From Paramecium sonneborni (taxonomy: Eukaryota > Ciliophora > Oligohymenophorea > Peniculida > Parameciidae): a stretch of 64,000 nt of DNA. Under the pieces are notes generated by a model. The model made no database searches. It was not told where the DNA came from and was given only the letters and a program-made list of their open reading frames with translations. The DNA lies in NCBI GenBank assembly GCA_905182985.1, contig CAJJDN010000093.1, positions 221,904-285,903 of the forward strand. The letters run 5' to 3'. A program made the position numbers and the translations under genes. Below, in pieces: positions 1-12,265 of this stretch (within the stretch, counting starts at the first letter, position 1; every line of letters begins with the position of its first letter).

Positions 1-133
1 TAATCATGAATTATGATAAAAACTCTATTTCTTCCTCATTATAAACTTAATTATCTTTTGAAAGGCTACTTTTCTTTAAAAAACGTAAAAATTCAGAATC
101 CTGTTTGAAGATTTCACTTATTTTTTATATCAT
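1..133 (-). CDS. 5' part of an unknown gene running off the left edge
   Basis: On the minus strand an ATG at 133-131 opens a frame that stays free of TGA to the edge of the window (44 codons). The peptide begins MIQKISEIFKQDSEFLRFLK and continues rich in Lys, Ser and Glu. It looks coding by its charged, helix-like composition with glutamines encoded by TAA. I do not recognise the family. The rest of the gene lies outside the window, so no domain or stop can be given. Confidence 0.5.
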
Positions 134-338
134 TTATATATACATGTATTTAGTATTTTTTCATTGTTAAAAAAACTTTTCTATTATTTTATCTAATCAA
201 AAGTGAAAAATTTATGATCATAAATGATAATAATTTTTAGAAATTTAGATATGATTACACTTCTAACAAATAGCTAAAAATTTTTAAATTATAGAAGATC
301 GAAATGGAATTAATAACAAATAATTTATATTTTTAATA

Positions 339-626
339 ATGATATCTCAAAATAATTTCATACTATAAAATACAAATTAGGATAAATAATGCTTATTTCT
401 ATATGCAGTTAGACCATAATTGGTAGGTTAATATTGGTAAAAATATGGTTGATAATAATAATTGGATAAAAGTGAAATAAATGTTGTTATAACATTTTTC
501 TGTGATCCAAGAAGCAAATTTTAATAAATTGAGGCTGACAATAATTGAATAAATAGTTTGATTTCATCTTATTCTTGTGAATATAAATATTAGTTTTTAA
601 ATGCCCATGTAAGTATTTTGGCTTGA
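339..626 (+). pseudogene. Remnant of a cysteine-containing, MRH/lectin-like domain protein
   Basis: Reading from the ATG at 339, one frame gives a coherent cysteine-containing peptide that includes VVITFFCDPRSKF and SSYSCEYKYQFLNAH. The CDP and C-x-Y spacing resembles MRH (mannose-6-phosphate receptor homology) domains of secretory-pathway lectins. Two TGA codons (450-452 and 546-548) interrupt it, both where Trp would fit, and a third closes it at 624-626. Sequence downstream to about 800 keeps fragments such as KDCDKEMSYNRIDQFW in the same style. Most likely a decayed gene; MRH identity is tentative. Confidence 0.3.
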
Positions 627-1098
627 CTCAAATTAAAAAATATATCGTATTTAAAACTAAATTCATATTTCCATTAAAAGATTGTGATAAGGAAATGAGC
701 TATAATAGAATTGATTAGTTTTGGTAAGTCCTTATCTTAATATTCAAAAATGATTGATCTGAATAGTAAATCAGCTGAGAAACATATAGCAAAACTTTGA
801 ATCAGCTAATGTATGAATTACTTATTTTTAATTTGAGTGTTGATATATAGGATTTTACCTATCAATATAACTTCGTAATTATAAAGGTGAAAGTAATGAA
901 AGTAATAATAGCCAAGAATAGCTAAAATAAAAATATATATAATATTCATATTAAAAATAAATTAATGTATATATTTTTACAACAATCATGATATACATAT
1001 AAATGTATAGAATAAAAGAATAATATTTTGATTTGAAAATAGAGATATGATATGTGAGAATTACATAAAATTTATGTTAATTTTGAATAATAAATTAA
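627..1098. other. AT-rich spacer with weak coding fragments
   Basis: There is no intact gene. Plus-strand fragments around 670-730 look like the decayed continuation of the upstream remnant. The rest is low-complexity A+T. Confidence 0.4.
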
Positions 1099-1875
1099 AT
1101 GGATAATTATTTCACAATCATTAGTTTACTTGGATTGAGAAACTAAAATCTTCCTCCTTTCAGGTTTGAAATGATAAATATTATTAAAGAGAAGCTCGTT
1201 TGAAGAGATATAGATCTATAAAGAAGATGGTTGAGTTGATAGAAACAGCTGGTTGGACATAGCCAAAAATTCCATACAATGCTTTTTGTTTAAGTTCTTA
1301 AGATCGTATATTTATTATGTTTATTATACTTTAGCTGAATGGGAAGATGATATGACTTATCCAGTGATTGAATATAATAAGTTTGGATATTAAGCTGTTG
1401 CTTTTGGAATTAACTTAGTATAAAGATGTAATTAATTTATAATAGTTCCTTTATGCTTATAATTACAATGTAATTACACAAAACATTAGATTTAGAACAT
1501 TTAGATATTTATTTCCTGTTGTTTAATGTGTGATATTTGGAAAAATATACTTTGAATATAAATCTGAATTAACTAAAGTTAATTTGTTTGATGAATATGT
1601 TTAATTAAGAGCTTAGGAATTGGTAAGAGAGAATGAATATTTATTGGAACATGAAGGTATTAATGAATTTTATTGATATAAAAGATATCAAGAGATTTGT
1701 ATGGTGGTATGAAGATTATAAAGAAACATTGTGTAGAGTTCATAGATAAGCCAATGATCATGCTGCTACAGATTTTAAAGATTCTGAATTGATTTTGTAA
1801 GATTTTATTAGAAGATATACAAATCCAAATTCAGCTAGACCACTTAATATCTAAGAGAAGGGTGTTTTATTCTGA
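1099..1875 (+). CDS. Unknown, probably mitochondrial membrane-associated protein
   Basis: The protein is about 230 aa, with three introns of 28-29 nt (GTATATTT...TAG, GTATAAAG...TAG, GTATTAAT...AAG). It contains EWEDDMTYPVIEYNKFGYQA, a hydrophobic central part (around YLFPVVQCVIFGKIYFEY), then a charged C-terminus with WWYEDYKETLCRVHRQAND and the stop at 1873-1875. I do not recognise the family; small aromatic-rich proteins like this are common among ciliate respiratory-chain subunits, which is only an inference. The first 23 codons (from ATG 1099) join the rest only if one A is added at the A-run 1169-1171. If that join is wrong, the gene starts at ATG 1227. Confidence 0.6.
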
Positions 1876-2007
1876 AAGTATTATTCATTAATCAATATAA
1901 ATAATGTAGAGTATCTATTATTAACCTATTAAATAGAAATACAATAAGAAGTATTTTTAATTATCAATTATTATTATACTTTTTATATGTTGTACAGATA
2001 AATATTC

Positions 2008-2426
2008 TCATAATCCTTTGATTTTATTTTCGATAAATTGTTTTTCAGCTTCGCTAACTTCAATTGCAAAATCTTTAACTGCAACAGATGAGCATTTTCT
2101 TGATTTGATTTTCTTAGTTTTAGTCAAAAACTTAGAAATTCCAATCCATTCACCAAGTAATGCACCTTTTTCTATTCTCCAGATTGGAATTTAGAATTAT
2201 TTAGCTAAAGCAACAACTAATTTTTTATATGATTCTTCAGTGCAATCATCAGCTAAAACAACAAACTTAGCCTATAAATGCATAGTATGAAAATTAAAAC
2301 TTATTTGCTTTCAATGGCTTTGCATACTTCATGTACACCCTTAGATAATTAACCTCTATGCAATGATGTCTAAACAACTCTTTTTAAAGTTGTGAGCTCT
2401 TCTGATAATTATTCAACCTCTGCCAT
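2008..2426 (-). CDS. RPS12: 40S ribosomal protein eS12
   Basis: A 129-aa protein with one 29-nt intron (2272-2300). It begins MAEVEQLSEELTTLKRVVQT, followed by LSKGVHEVCKAIESKQ, AKFVVLADDCTEESYKKLV, GALLGEWIGISKF, and a C-terminus with KCSSVAVKDFA. These match the eS12 family in order and length: an L7Ae-like fold on the small-subunit head. Glutamines are encoded by TAA/TAG throughout. This is the left copy of the 1194-bp duplication, so the genome probably has one gene here, not two. Confidence 0.93.
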
Positions 2427-3202
2427 TATGATAAATATTTTAAATCTTTATTTTAAATTAAAAACAAAAAGACCATAAACATTATATTAATAAATATCTA
2501 TAAGAATTCTTTTATTAAATAAATATTTTATTTTAAAATAAACTAATACTTGCCTTATCTAAATTATGTGGAAGAATCATTTAAACTATCTCAATTTTTT
2601 ATTTTAACTCTATTAATTATTTTATATTTCAGAAATAAAATTTCAATCTAATTTATTAAATCTATTTCTCTTTCTCCTTCTTTTAATACATTTTAAGAAT
2701 CAATTATTTTTCATTTAACTTTTATTTGAAAGATCTTTATTATCTTTAAATTGTATTAATTATTTTATTTAAAACAATTATTTCTAAAATTAAGAATAAA
2801 AATAATCATAAGTATTCTATCAAAAACTGAAAGCTCAATTATTATTAATAGGTTAAAATTTTTGAGATTCTTTATTTTATTCTAAAAAAAAGTAATATCT
2901 TTAGTAAGTCCTTTTAATTTCAATAAACGTGGTACAATTAATAAATGAAAGTCAACTTCAAATAATTTTAAAATTAAGTAGAAATATGATCTAATCAGAT
3001 AGTATGAATGTATGATTTGAACAACGTTTTGATCAAAATACCTCAATATAATGAAATTTAATATTAGCAAATATTTACAACCAAATCAATTTATTTATTT
3101 TTTATTGTNCTATTATTAACCTATTAAATAGAAATACAATAAGAAGTATTTTTAATTATCAATTATTATTATACTTTTTATATGTTGTACAGATAAATAT
3201 TC

Positions 3203-3621
3203 TCATAATCCTTTGATTTTATTTTCGATAAATTGTTTTTCAGCTTCGCTAACTTCAATTGCAAAATCTTTAACTGCAACAGATGAGCATTTTCTTGATT
3301 TGATTTTCTTAGTTTTAGTCAAAAACTTAGAAATTCCAATCCATTCACCAAGTAATGCACCTTTTTCTATTCTCCAGATTGGAATTTAGAATTATTTAGC
3401 TAAAGCAACAACTAATTTTTTATATGATTCTTCAGTGCAATCATCAGCTAAAACAACAAACTTAGCCTATAAATGCATAGTATGAAAATTAAAACTTATT
3501 TGCTTTCAATGGCTTTGCATACTTCATGTACACCCTTAGATAATTAACCTCTATGCAATGATGTCTAAACAACTCTTTTTAAAGTTGTGAGCTCTTCTGA
3601 TAATTATTCAACCTCTGCCAT
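3203..3621 (-). CDS. RPS12: 40S ribosomal protein eS12 (second copy of the duplicated block)
   Basis: Identical in every base I compared to the eS12 gene at 2008-2426, including its 29-nt intron. It sits in the right-hand copy of the duplication around the N at 3109. Treat it as the same locus counted twice unless read depth shows otherwise. Confidence 0.9.
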
Positions 3622-4511
3622 TATGATAAATATTTTAAATCTTTATTTTAAATTAAAAACAAAAAGACCATAAACATTATATTAATAAATATCTATAAGA
3701 ATTCTTTTATTAAATAAATATTTTATTTTAAAATAAACTAATACTTGCCTTATCTAAATTATGTGGAAGAATCATTTAAACTATCTCAATTTTTTATTTT
3801 AACTCTATTAATTATTTTATATTTCAGAAATAAAATTTCAATCTAATTTATTAAATCTATTTCTCTTTCTCCTTCTTTTAATACATTTTAAGAATCAATT
3901 ATTTTTCATTTAACTTTTATTTGAAAGATCTTTATTATCTTTAAATTGTATTAATTATTTTATTTAAAACAATTATTTCTAAAATTAAGAATAAAAATAA
4001 TCATAAGTATTCTATCAAAAACTGAAAGCTCAATTATTATTAATAGGTTAAAATTTTTGAGATTCTTTATTTTATTCTAAAAAAAAGTAATATCTTTAGT
4101 AAGTCCTTTTAATTTCAATAAACGTGGTACAATTAATAAATGAAAGTCAACTTCAAATAATTTTAAAATTAAGTAGAAATATGATCTAATCAGATAGTAT
4201 GAATGTATGATTTGAACAACGTTTTGATCAAAATACCTCAATATAATGAAATTTAATATTAGCAAATATTTACAACCAAATCAATTTATTTATTTTTTAT
4301 TGTATTAATAATATATTTGCAAACCTATAATCCTCATAACTTTGTTATATTTTTTCTTTCTTTTAACCTATAATTTTTGTATTCTTTCTATCTTTAACAT
4401 TAAATTTTGAATTTCATTTTTCCCTTTTTTTTAGGAAATCTTTTAAAATATCTCTAAAAAACGGTTGTTTTTTTTTAAATGATAAATAGATGAATTCGGA
4501 AATTTTAAATT
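3622..4511. other. AT-rich spacer
   Basis: Extremely A+T-rich. A minus-strand open stretch near 4077-4265 (and its duplicate at 2882-3070) encodes a hydrophobic, Leu/Ile/Phe-rich peptide of low complexity that I cannot support as a gene. Confidence 0.4.
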
Positions 4512-5138
4512 TCAACATATTACAAATTTTTATATAAATTGATAATTAAGAAAATAGACTAAAATTTTAATTATATCATCATTTGAAAGTTGTTTGGTTG
4601 AAATTTTTTTGATCTTTAGTTTTTAATAGATTTAAAGAAAATTTTCTGATCTGTAAAATAATTTAAAAAATAAATATTTTTGATAAACATCTGTAATTTA
4701 TTTTATTGATTAATTTATAAAATTAAACATTTTCTTAAAAAGTGAGATAGAATTATATAATTAAATTTTAATTTGCTCAATTATATGTATTTAATTCATA
4801 AAATAAATAGAATGTAATAAAAGCAAAAATAAATAAAATTAGAACAACTTTTAAATATTTTACCTTTGTATGAACTTATTAATTTATGTGATTTAATAGT
4901 TGTGAAGTCCCTTATTAATACCCAATGAAGTTTCATCGGCATATATTTATCAATTCTTTGAATCAAAGTTTATTTGATTATTACCATAGTTCCAACCATT
5001 TGAAATAAACATCAATTTTCTGTTAGGAAACTAATTTTTCCTCATTTTAATTTTTGGTCAAACATTATTATCTTCTTCAATTTCATTTAACTTTTAAATA
5101 TTTTTGATAAAAATTTTTCTTGATTAATTTATCTTCAT
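4512..5138 (-). pseudogene. Open frame interrupted only by two TGA codons, probable gene remnant
   Basis: From an ATG at 5138 the minus strand keeps one frame for 209 codons, broken by TGA at 5060-5058 and 4952-4950 and ending at 4514-4512. Around the breaks the peptide reads KMRKNQFPNRKLMFISNGWN and QIYADETSLGINKGLHNY, more complex than background. Both TGAs sit where Trp would fit. The C-terminal 120 codons are lower in complexity and could be fortuitous. No family recognised. Confidence 0.3.
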
Positions 5139-5762
5139 TCATTCAATTTTTTTTATTCTTCTTATAATTTGATTTTTAAAGTAATTAAACTATACCTAAT
5201 TTGATTAAATGGTATAGATAAAATAGTTTGTTAAATGGATGAGATGTTTTTATTGTATTAGTTTGAACAAAATTAAATATTGATTGATATAAATAATTGT
5301 CTAATTAATTTAAAAAAATTGATTTAGATAGTTATGAATTTGGCAAATATCATTTTTTACTTAGGAAATAATAGATTTTAATATAAGGGTTAAGTAGATT
5401 AAAATAAATATTCTTTGAAAAATGAAATTATATATAGAAATTATAATTAAGTTAAGAAAGGAAATATAAGTTTTTTATTCTTTTTTGATTGTAATAGTTA
5501 TTATAAATGTATTTTAGATAGAAATGATTAAGTGAAATGAGTTATTTAGTAATTAGCAATTTCTATAACGTGGCAATTAATAATTTCTTGATTATATTTT
5601 TATTAAATAATAATAATAAAGAACTTCAGGAGAATGAAAAATATTGTTACTTATTAATTAGAATAAAAAAGAATGCTTATAAGATAAAAATATGATGAGA
5701 TGTAGAGTAAATAAAGAAAGATAATTATTATTATTGTTATATATTTTTGTTTCATAGATCAG
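5139..5762. other. Spacer with weak plus-strand coding fragments
   Basis: Plus-strand pieces near 5310-5535 (for example SYEFGKYHFLLRK in one frame, then FQYKGQVDQNKYSLKNEI in another) look like a frameshifted remnant, but they are too short to name or bound. Confidence 0.25.
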
Positions 5763-6512
5763 TCATTCTACTTTGCTATCCAACTCTCTTAATATAGTGT
5801 TCCTTATATTTATGTTTTCCTTTTGAATAATTGAAAATAGATTACTATTAAAACTGCCCATATGCATAGTACGAGGATCATCAGGATGACTGTAACCTGC
5901 CATGCATCTACGTCTATTATAATGGAAATCATGAGGAGCCCAACCAAATTCTGCAAATTGATTTCCGAATAATTCTTCATGAACAGTTGAAGCTATAGCA
6001 TCCTTCATTCTTAGTCTAACGAATTCTTCATTTTTGGCAGGGAATAGATTTCTATTTTATAGTCATAATAAGATACGTCCAATAATAAGGAACCATATAT
6101 GAATAAACAAAATGTCCAATATAAATTCCACACATTAAGTAAATCCACATTGCAAATGCACCCTAAGAATTACTTATTTTTTACATCTGAGTTCAATGTA
6201 TGTTCTTACCAATCTCTATAAGCTTCATAAGTTGACCAATGAAGAAATCCATGAGAAGTATCAATCTATAAACTATAAAAATCATCATACTTTTGGGTAT
6301 ATACCAATCATATTAGCTAAGGCTGGCCAATCATAGAAGATATCAAATAAGACTTATTATCTTCCATAATAAAATTTGTTAGCATAGATTCTTCTAAACA
6401 TTCTCATAGAATCCCATCTCTCTTCTCCTACTACACGTACAGCCATTTTTGTGAACCACCATATACCATTCTTATAGTAACTTGTCTTAGCACTAAATAT
6501 ACTTAGACTCAT
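5763..6512 (-). CDS. Unknown membrane protein, possibly mitochondrial
   Basis: A 225-aa protein with three introns of 25, 22 and 25 nt; coding length divides by three after removal. It starts MSLSIFSAKTSYYKNGIWWF and has an Arg-rich N-terminal third (RVVGEERWDSMRMFRRIYA), then HGFLHWSTYEAYRDW. A hydrophobic, probably membrane-spanning segment follows (MWIYLMCGIYIGHFVYSYMV), then a soluble C-terminus with GYSHPDDPRTMHMGSF. The size, single membrane helix and aromatic content resemble accessory subunits of mitochondrial complexes in ciliates, but no motif proves this. The stop is at 5765-5763. Confidence 0.8.
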
Positions 6513-6990
6513 TTAAAAAGATTTTATTTCACTTATAATTGTACATTATAAAAGTGTATTATAAATTATGGGCCTTTATAAGATACTTTTTTTATTATTA
6601 TTTTTCTATTCTTCTTCCAAAATTATTTACTTATTTCATACTGACTTAATTATTTTCTTATTATAATATAATAGATTTATTCCTATACAGTTTACAACCT
6701 ATATTATCCTTAATTCTATAAGAATCCTTCAGAATTTTTATTATCTAAATAAAATTTAATTCTTTCAAAATTGTATTTATATAGTTGACAATTTTACAAG
6801 ATTTTCAGATTACAAAATTCAATTGTGATTCTTACTAATTTTATCAATCTCTAATCACATTAATCCTTTCTACAAATAAATTATGAAATTATTGATCAAA
6901 AAATCCATTATTTATTTAACACATCTCCAACACTCAATTCTCTATTAAAAATGATTATCTTAGACTAAAATAGCTATTCCCAACAATAGA
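6508..6990 (-). pseudogene. Decayed coding sequence of unknown family
   Basis: The minus strand holds a long open frame with coding-like composition (for example LVRITIEFCNLKI and YLDNKNSEGFLQN), one internal TGA, and a final TGA at 6510-6508. That final TGA overlaps the ATG of the next gene. It may be the 3' remains of the vWFA-like remnant just upstream. Weak evidence. Confidence 0.25.
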
Positions 6991-7259
6991 AGTCAAAATA
7001 CCTTGGTTTACATTACTCTCCTTTTAACACCAAGTTTTTATTATAATAAAAATATATAAAAGATTTTAAAATTGTTAGAAAATTTTCAATAGCTACTAAA
7101 AATTATTTAAAATTCATGTTTTGGTTGGGAAATCATTATATAAAACTATTTTTGTCTATATATAATATAATAGTGAGCAATGAATAGCATACTTAAGTAA
7201 GTGCCTTAACAATATGAAATAATTAATATAATCATATTTTATTTAATATGAAATAAATC

Positions 7260-7690
7260 AATTCAATCCCTCATCATAAATACTTGAAGTTCCAAATATT
7301 AGATTGCTGATTCATTAGGATGTAATAGTTTGATCTTCAATTTATACAGATTCAATAAAAATATCCTTTTTAAATGCATCAGCATAAATACTATAATTCT
7401 TCAAGATAATTAGGCTTCAAATTTAAATTATACCGATACCAATTAAATTATCTATGGTTTTGACTAGTAAACATATTCATTACTCATAAGATAGTGTTTA
7501 TTCAAATTATCTTCTCCATCACATAAAACTACTATTCGAAAATGATTACTTTTATTTACTGCTATTTTGCTACATCATGAATAGAATAAAGGTCCAATGC
7601 TGCATGCAACAAAGCATTTATTCCTTCAGCTTTTATTCTCTTTATAATTAACTAAAGTTGACCTTACTTTCTAAAGAAGATTTTATGATT
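7260..7690 (-). pseudogene. Remnant of a von Willebrand factor A-domain protein
   Basis: Pieces in shifting frames on the minus strand read IKAEGINALLHAALDLYSIH, then NHFRIVVLCDGEDN, then LIGIGI, and SIYADAFKKDIFIESVQI. The order is that of a vWFA fold: the GTN-like ALLHAL helix, the IVVLCDGEDN strand with its Asp/Gly turn, and a hydrophobic strand. At least two frameshifts and TGA codons separate them, so no functional protein can be read. Between 7690 and 8229 only short fragments remain. Confidence 0.4.
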
Positions 7691-8229
7691 AAAAAATTTC
7701 CTTTAGTTATTTTAAACAATCAATTCAAATTATTCTAATTAAAATTAGTTCTAATTATTAAATATGATAAAGGATATCATCTTAATAACATGAGTAATCT
7801 GCTAAAGAGAAATTTTGACTAGAATAAATAAATTCTAATTCGAAATTTAATTTTCTCTTTTTATTGTTGAAATTCTTTTACAAGAAGTAGAAAATCTAAA
7901 CTTCCCATGATTATTCCTTTTTCATATTGTTTAAAATCTTTTTTACCATCTCAAAAAATTTCAATTCATAATATTGGATATTTGATAATCTTATCAAAAT
8001 TTATCGACCTAAAACTTTAATTCAAAAAAAAATATCCGATAAAATATTATTATTACTTCATAATATTTCTTTTTCATTTACTATAAAAAGGAATGAGAAA
8101 AGAGTATTATTTTAAATCAATGTAAAATGGAATTTTAGTTTGCCTACTTTCTATTTTTTGAACATTTATTTAGATAAAAATTTATATTAAAATGATTTTT
8201 ATTCATACAAACATAGAAACAAAGAATAC

Positions 8230-8553
8230 TCAATCTTGTTAATCGATATTTGAAATAAAACTAATATCTTAATCAAGCATTTATTTCTTGTTCTTATTAC
8301 CATCAATTTAAGATACGTCAACACTGAATAAATCAAACTGTTCAGATTATTATTTTTTTTTGCATGTTAATTCAACTAATAATTGCTAGATTTCATTTTT
8401 TGTCTTAAGTTTAATATGATAAATAATTACAATAGCAACAACTGATTATTTGGGAGGTTTCGAAAATGCGACCTGACTCTCATTTGAAAAGTAAGAAAAT
8501 GGATTACTGTAAGATCTTTTTGGTCTTTTTATTTATGAAAGAGGATCCTCCAT
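8230..8553 (-). CDS. Small hypothetical protein
   Basis: A 98-aa protein with one 27-nt intron (GTAATTAT...TTAAG); start at 8553, stop at 8232-8230, and coding length divisible by three. The N-terminus is basic and Ser/Pro-rich (MEDPLSQIKRPKRSYSNPFS). The second half is acidic and polar (QFDLFSVDVSQIDGNKNKK). No domain recognised. It lies 53 bp downstream of the coiled-coil gene on the same strand. The clean intron and higher GC than its surroundings argue that it is real. Confidence 0.6.
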
Positions 8554-8606
8554 TTGTTTAATTAACTATTTTTTTTTTATGTTACTTATCTAAAATTTAG
8601 ATAATA

Positions 8607-10247
8607 TCATACATCAAAATGTTAGAAGAATTCACTAGACATAGACATAATGAAATTGACACATTCTTCTCTAGTCATATCATAATATTAGGCTTTCTTG
8701 AATTCAATTTAATTTTTAACAAGTGGTTTAGAATCAGCTCTTGCAGTTTAACAATAAGGAGCTTATTCAAAATTTTCATCATTATTGATTTATAATTCTT
8801 TTAATTAAAGTTTCTTCATCTTAAATTAAGGAACAGCTTTTTAGGGTTACTTTTAATTAGAATTATTTAGTTAGAGAGATATATTTTCTTTTGGTTCTGT
8901 ATCATCAAGTTTCACATCAGCATTTGATAGTTATTAAGATTGTCTAACAAAATAAGATGGTTAGGTATTGACTCGCTCATTATTTTAATTAAATCTTGGA
9001 CTGAATATACCAACAGCTATGTCTTATTCTTGATTTAAAGTAATAGAATTGAATTATTTTCTAGTTTTAAGTTGTTCCATAAAATTTTGATTCTATTTTT
9101 TATAAAATTGTAATTCTGCCATCAATTATTCATTTTTTTAATCTTTGAGTTGATTAGAACGGATCAATAATTCATTAGTATCTTAAATTTGATCATACTT
9201 CTTAACTAATTCATTATATAATTTGCTAATATTCAGATTGCTGTTTTTTTCTTTCTCAAACAATTCCTTGAATCCTTTTACCATCATTTCCATCTTATGT
9301 AATTTTTCTTGATAAATCATCCTTTCATTTTTGCTCAAATATTTCAATTGTTATGGTTCAGGAGAAAATCCATAGCCTAAACTGCTTGTACCATACAAGT
9401 CTTAATGCATTTATTCTAGTCTTCCTCTATGATTTTATAACTCCCTGTTTAAATCAAGATTATTATCTGTTTTCTCAAGATATTCGTTAAATACGAAATC
9501 TTGAAATATTAATAATATTTACCTTTCATATTCTAATAGTTCACTTAACTTCTCAGTACTATTCTCATTTTAAATATTTCTCTTTTCAAATGATAATTGA
9601 CTTCTCTTAAAGCATTATTGCTTTCTGATATGCTTTAAGCTTCAGCTGTGATTTTCTGCAAAACCCCTCTTACATTTTCTAATTCTTCATGTAATTTTAA
9701 ATTCTATTCTGAAGGTGTTACCACTTCTATCAGTTTAACTAATTATCCTTCTTTTTCTTAAATTGGCTTCATTCGTTCTAACTCTTGGATTGCGTACTCC
9801 TTATCGTGAATGTTGCGTTTCAACTCAATTAACTTATATTCCAAATCACTAATCAAATCTTTATAATAATTAGATTATTCTTCAGCTATCTATTCTTGTA
9901 GAAGTATCTTAGTTTGCAACTGACTACTCACTTTTTATTACTTTGTCAAAGCCTCCATCAATTTCTTGTTTTCCTCATTCAAATGTTTGATCAAATCGGA
10001 AAATGAACTTTACTCATTTGAAATAGTACTTCCATCTTTTGTTTGCTATAACTAATTATTAAATATAAATTATTACTTGACATTTCCTGTTATCTAATGC
10101 TAATGACATTGCCTATTTATTTAATTTTAGTGCATTCTCTAAATCACTAATATAATCTTAGAGAAGTTTGTTCTCCTAAGACAAATAATGTATTTTAGAC
10201 TATTGACGATTAGTCACAAACTCATTTACTTCTGTCCCCAATATCAT
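8607..10247 (-). CDS. Coiled-coil protein
   Basis: A 530-aa protein with two introns (25 and 23 nt); coding length is 531 codons including TGA. From residue 10 to about 400 it is almost all heptad-like Leu/Lys/Glu/Gln sequence (SQENKLLQDYISDLENALKL, NEENKKLMEALTKQQK). A polar tail ends with DMTREECVNFIMSMSSEFF. Glutamine is mostly TAA/TAG. Long proteins of this kind are common in ciliate basal bodies and cortex, but nothing here assigns a place. Around 9565 a neighbouring frame looks more coil-like for about 15 codons; the main frame is nevertheless consistent from end to end. Confidence 0.8.
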
Positions 10248-10413
10248 TTAATAAATAATATTGACAAAATATTGTTATAAATTACTAATTCAATTAAAAC
10301 ATTCAACTAAAATTATCAATCATTATTCTCTCTGTATAAATTATATTCAATTCTGAAGTATATGAAATATGACAAAATTTATAAATATTTTTAACGAATA
10401 GAATATTAAAATT

Positions 10414-10958
10414 ATGCCTCAAGAGTCTATCGAAATATAAATGGATGAATACATTCTCTAAATTAAGAAACCATTACATTTACATCTCAACAACCTATCA
10501 TAAAATATTAATAACCCATGTTTAGATAAACCTTATCTCAAGATCAAATCTAATCTAAATATCTCTCGTAAGATGCAACATGTTAGACTGAAAATGAACA
10601 AATTAAAATAAATGTATAAGACATTATCAAATAATGCATCTCATAAATTAAAATTGAAAAGAAAATTCAATAAGATAGAGATTTCTAAGATAATTTAAAT
10701 TAAATTCAATTATACTTAGAAAATATTCGTAATATAAGTTAAACAAAACCTACTAAAAAATTAGATCATCCATAAATTCATCTCTTTTAATACCAACTAG
10801 ATTATTTAAATTGCCAATAAAAGAAAATTAAATCACAAAACCAATTATCAACTTAGAACAAGAAATAAAAGTATGAATACATATTCCTATTTAAGGATAA
10901 TTAAATTAATGAATTAAAAAAATAGAATCAAATTCTAAGGTAGGATATTTAAAACTGA
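10414..10958 (+). CDS. Small coiled-coil protein
   Basis: From ATG 10518 the frame runs 146 codons without introns to TGA 10956-10958. It begins MFRQTLSQDQIQSKYLSQD and continues as charged coiled coil (QDIIKQCISQIKIEKKIQQD, NQINELKKQNQILRQDIQN). Upstream, ATG 10414 opens MPQESIEIQMDEYILQ, which joins the same protein (ETITFTSQQPIIKYQQP) only if one A is restored in the A-run 10460-10462. The longer form looks right. Part of this gene lies in a duplicated block, so a 5'-truncated copy appears at 11760-12104. Confidence 0.6.
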
Positions 10959-11119
10959 TAATTAATTTAGAATTAATTAATCACTTAATTAGAAGAGAAA
11001 GAAGCTAAACCAAAACTGTTAAATTTTATGGTTCTAAATCAATAATAATAAAAAAGTGAATTCGGAAATGTATTTAATAATAATTTTAGACTATTAATAA
11101 TTTAACTATATAATTATCA

Positions 11120-11758
11120 TCATTCTTCAATTAAATTAAGTAACTATTAAATTATGATTTATTCATTTTTTCCTTCATTCTTTTTAAATAATTCATAGAC
11201 CTTTTTATCTCCTTTCATTGTTAGTTCACCCAATCGCTACTTTTATTTACTATTAATTTGTCCATTTGAGAATAAACTATATAAATCTAAGATGGTTAAT
11301 TCTTGCCAAGGTTCTGGTTAATCATGATTTAATTGCTGAAGATTTGATAACTTGTCCTTTAATTATTAGTATTGGTTATTTGTATTTTAAATTAATTTGA
11401 CTCCTGTTGATCCAAAACCTCCTTCTCCTCTTTAAGTTTGAGTCAGATTATCTGTTTCTTAAATATCAGTTTGTACAACATATTCAATAATCATTTAAGC
11501 AATCCTATCTCCATAATTAACTTTAAAATCATTTTCTCCAAAGTTAAATAATAAAACACAGATTTCTCCTCTATAATCTTCATCAATCACTCCTGCTCCT
11601 ACATCTATAAAATTCTTAGCTGCTAATCCTGAACGAGGAGCTATAACTATAAAGATTAAACATACCTATTCTACCATAAGTGCCTTCAATTAAAGCCATT
11701 GATATACCAGTCTTTATTACTTATTTTCCTTTTGCTGGAACAATAGTATCTTCAGCAC
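11120..11758 (-). pseudogene. dUTPase fragment lacking its N-terminus (assembly duplicate)
   Basis: Same sequence as the C-terminal part of the dUTPase gene at 12266-12986, ending at the N. The missing N-terminus is an edge effect of the unmerged overlap, not gene decay. Confidence 0.85.
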
Positions 11759-11759
11759 N

Positions 11760-12104
11760 GTATAAGACATTATCAAATAATGCATCTCATAAATTAAAAT
11801 TGAAAAGAAAATTCAATAAGATAGAGATTTCTAAGATAATTTAAATTAAATTCAATTATACTTAGAAAATATTCGTAATATAAGTTAAACAAAACCTACT
11901 AAAAAATTAGATCATCCATAAATTCATCTCTTTTAATACCAACTAGATTATTTAAATTGCCAATAAAAGAAAATTAAATCACAAAACCAATTATCAACTT
12001 AGAACAAGAAATAAAAGTATGAATACATATTCCTATTTAAGGATAATTAAATTAATGAATTAAAAAAATAGAATCAAATTCTAAGGTAGGATATTTAAAA
12101 CTGA
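11760..12104 (+). pseudogene. 3' fragment of the coiled-coil gene (assembly duplicate)
   Basis: Repeats 10614-10958, the last 115 codons of the small coiled-coil gene, starting directly after the N. It has no start codon of its own. Confidence 0.85.
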
Positions 12105-12265
12105 TAATTAATTTAGAATTAATTAATCACTTAATTAGAAGAGAAAGAAGCTAAACCAAAACTGTTAAATTTTATGGTTCTAAATCAATAATAATAAAAA
12201 AGTGAATTCGGAAATGTATTTAATAATAATTTTAGACTATTAATAATTTAACTATATAATTATCA

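Larger units (their letters stand above)
1915..4303. repeat. 1194-bp direct duplication around a single N (assembly join)
   Basis: Bases 1915-3108 recur as 3110-4303 with no difference seen, separated only by the N at 3109. Both copies hold a complete eS12 gene. The arrangement is that of two contigs whose overlapping ends were scaffolded and not merged. Confidence 0.9.

Noticed and set aside
8607..10247. A frameshift near 9565 in the large coiled-coil gene
   Set aside because: A neighbouring frame looks coil-like for about 15 codons, but the annotated frame is consistent from start to stop after removal of two introns.
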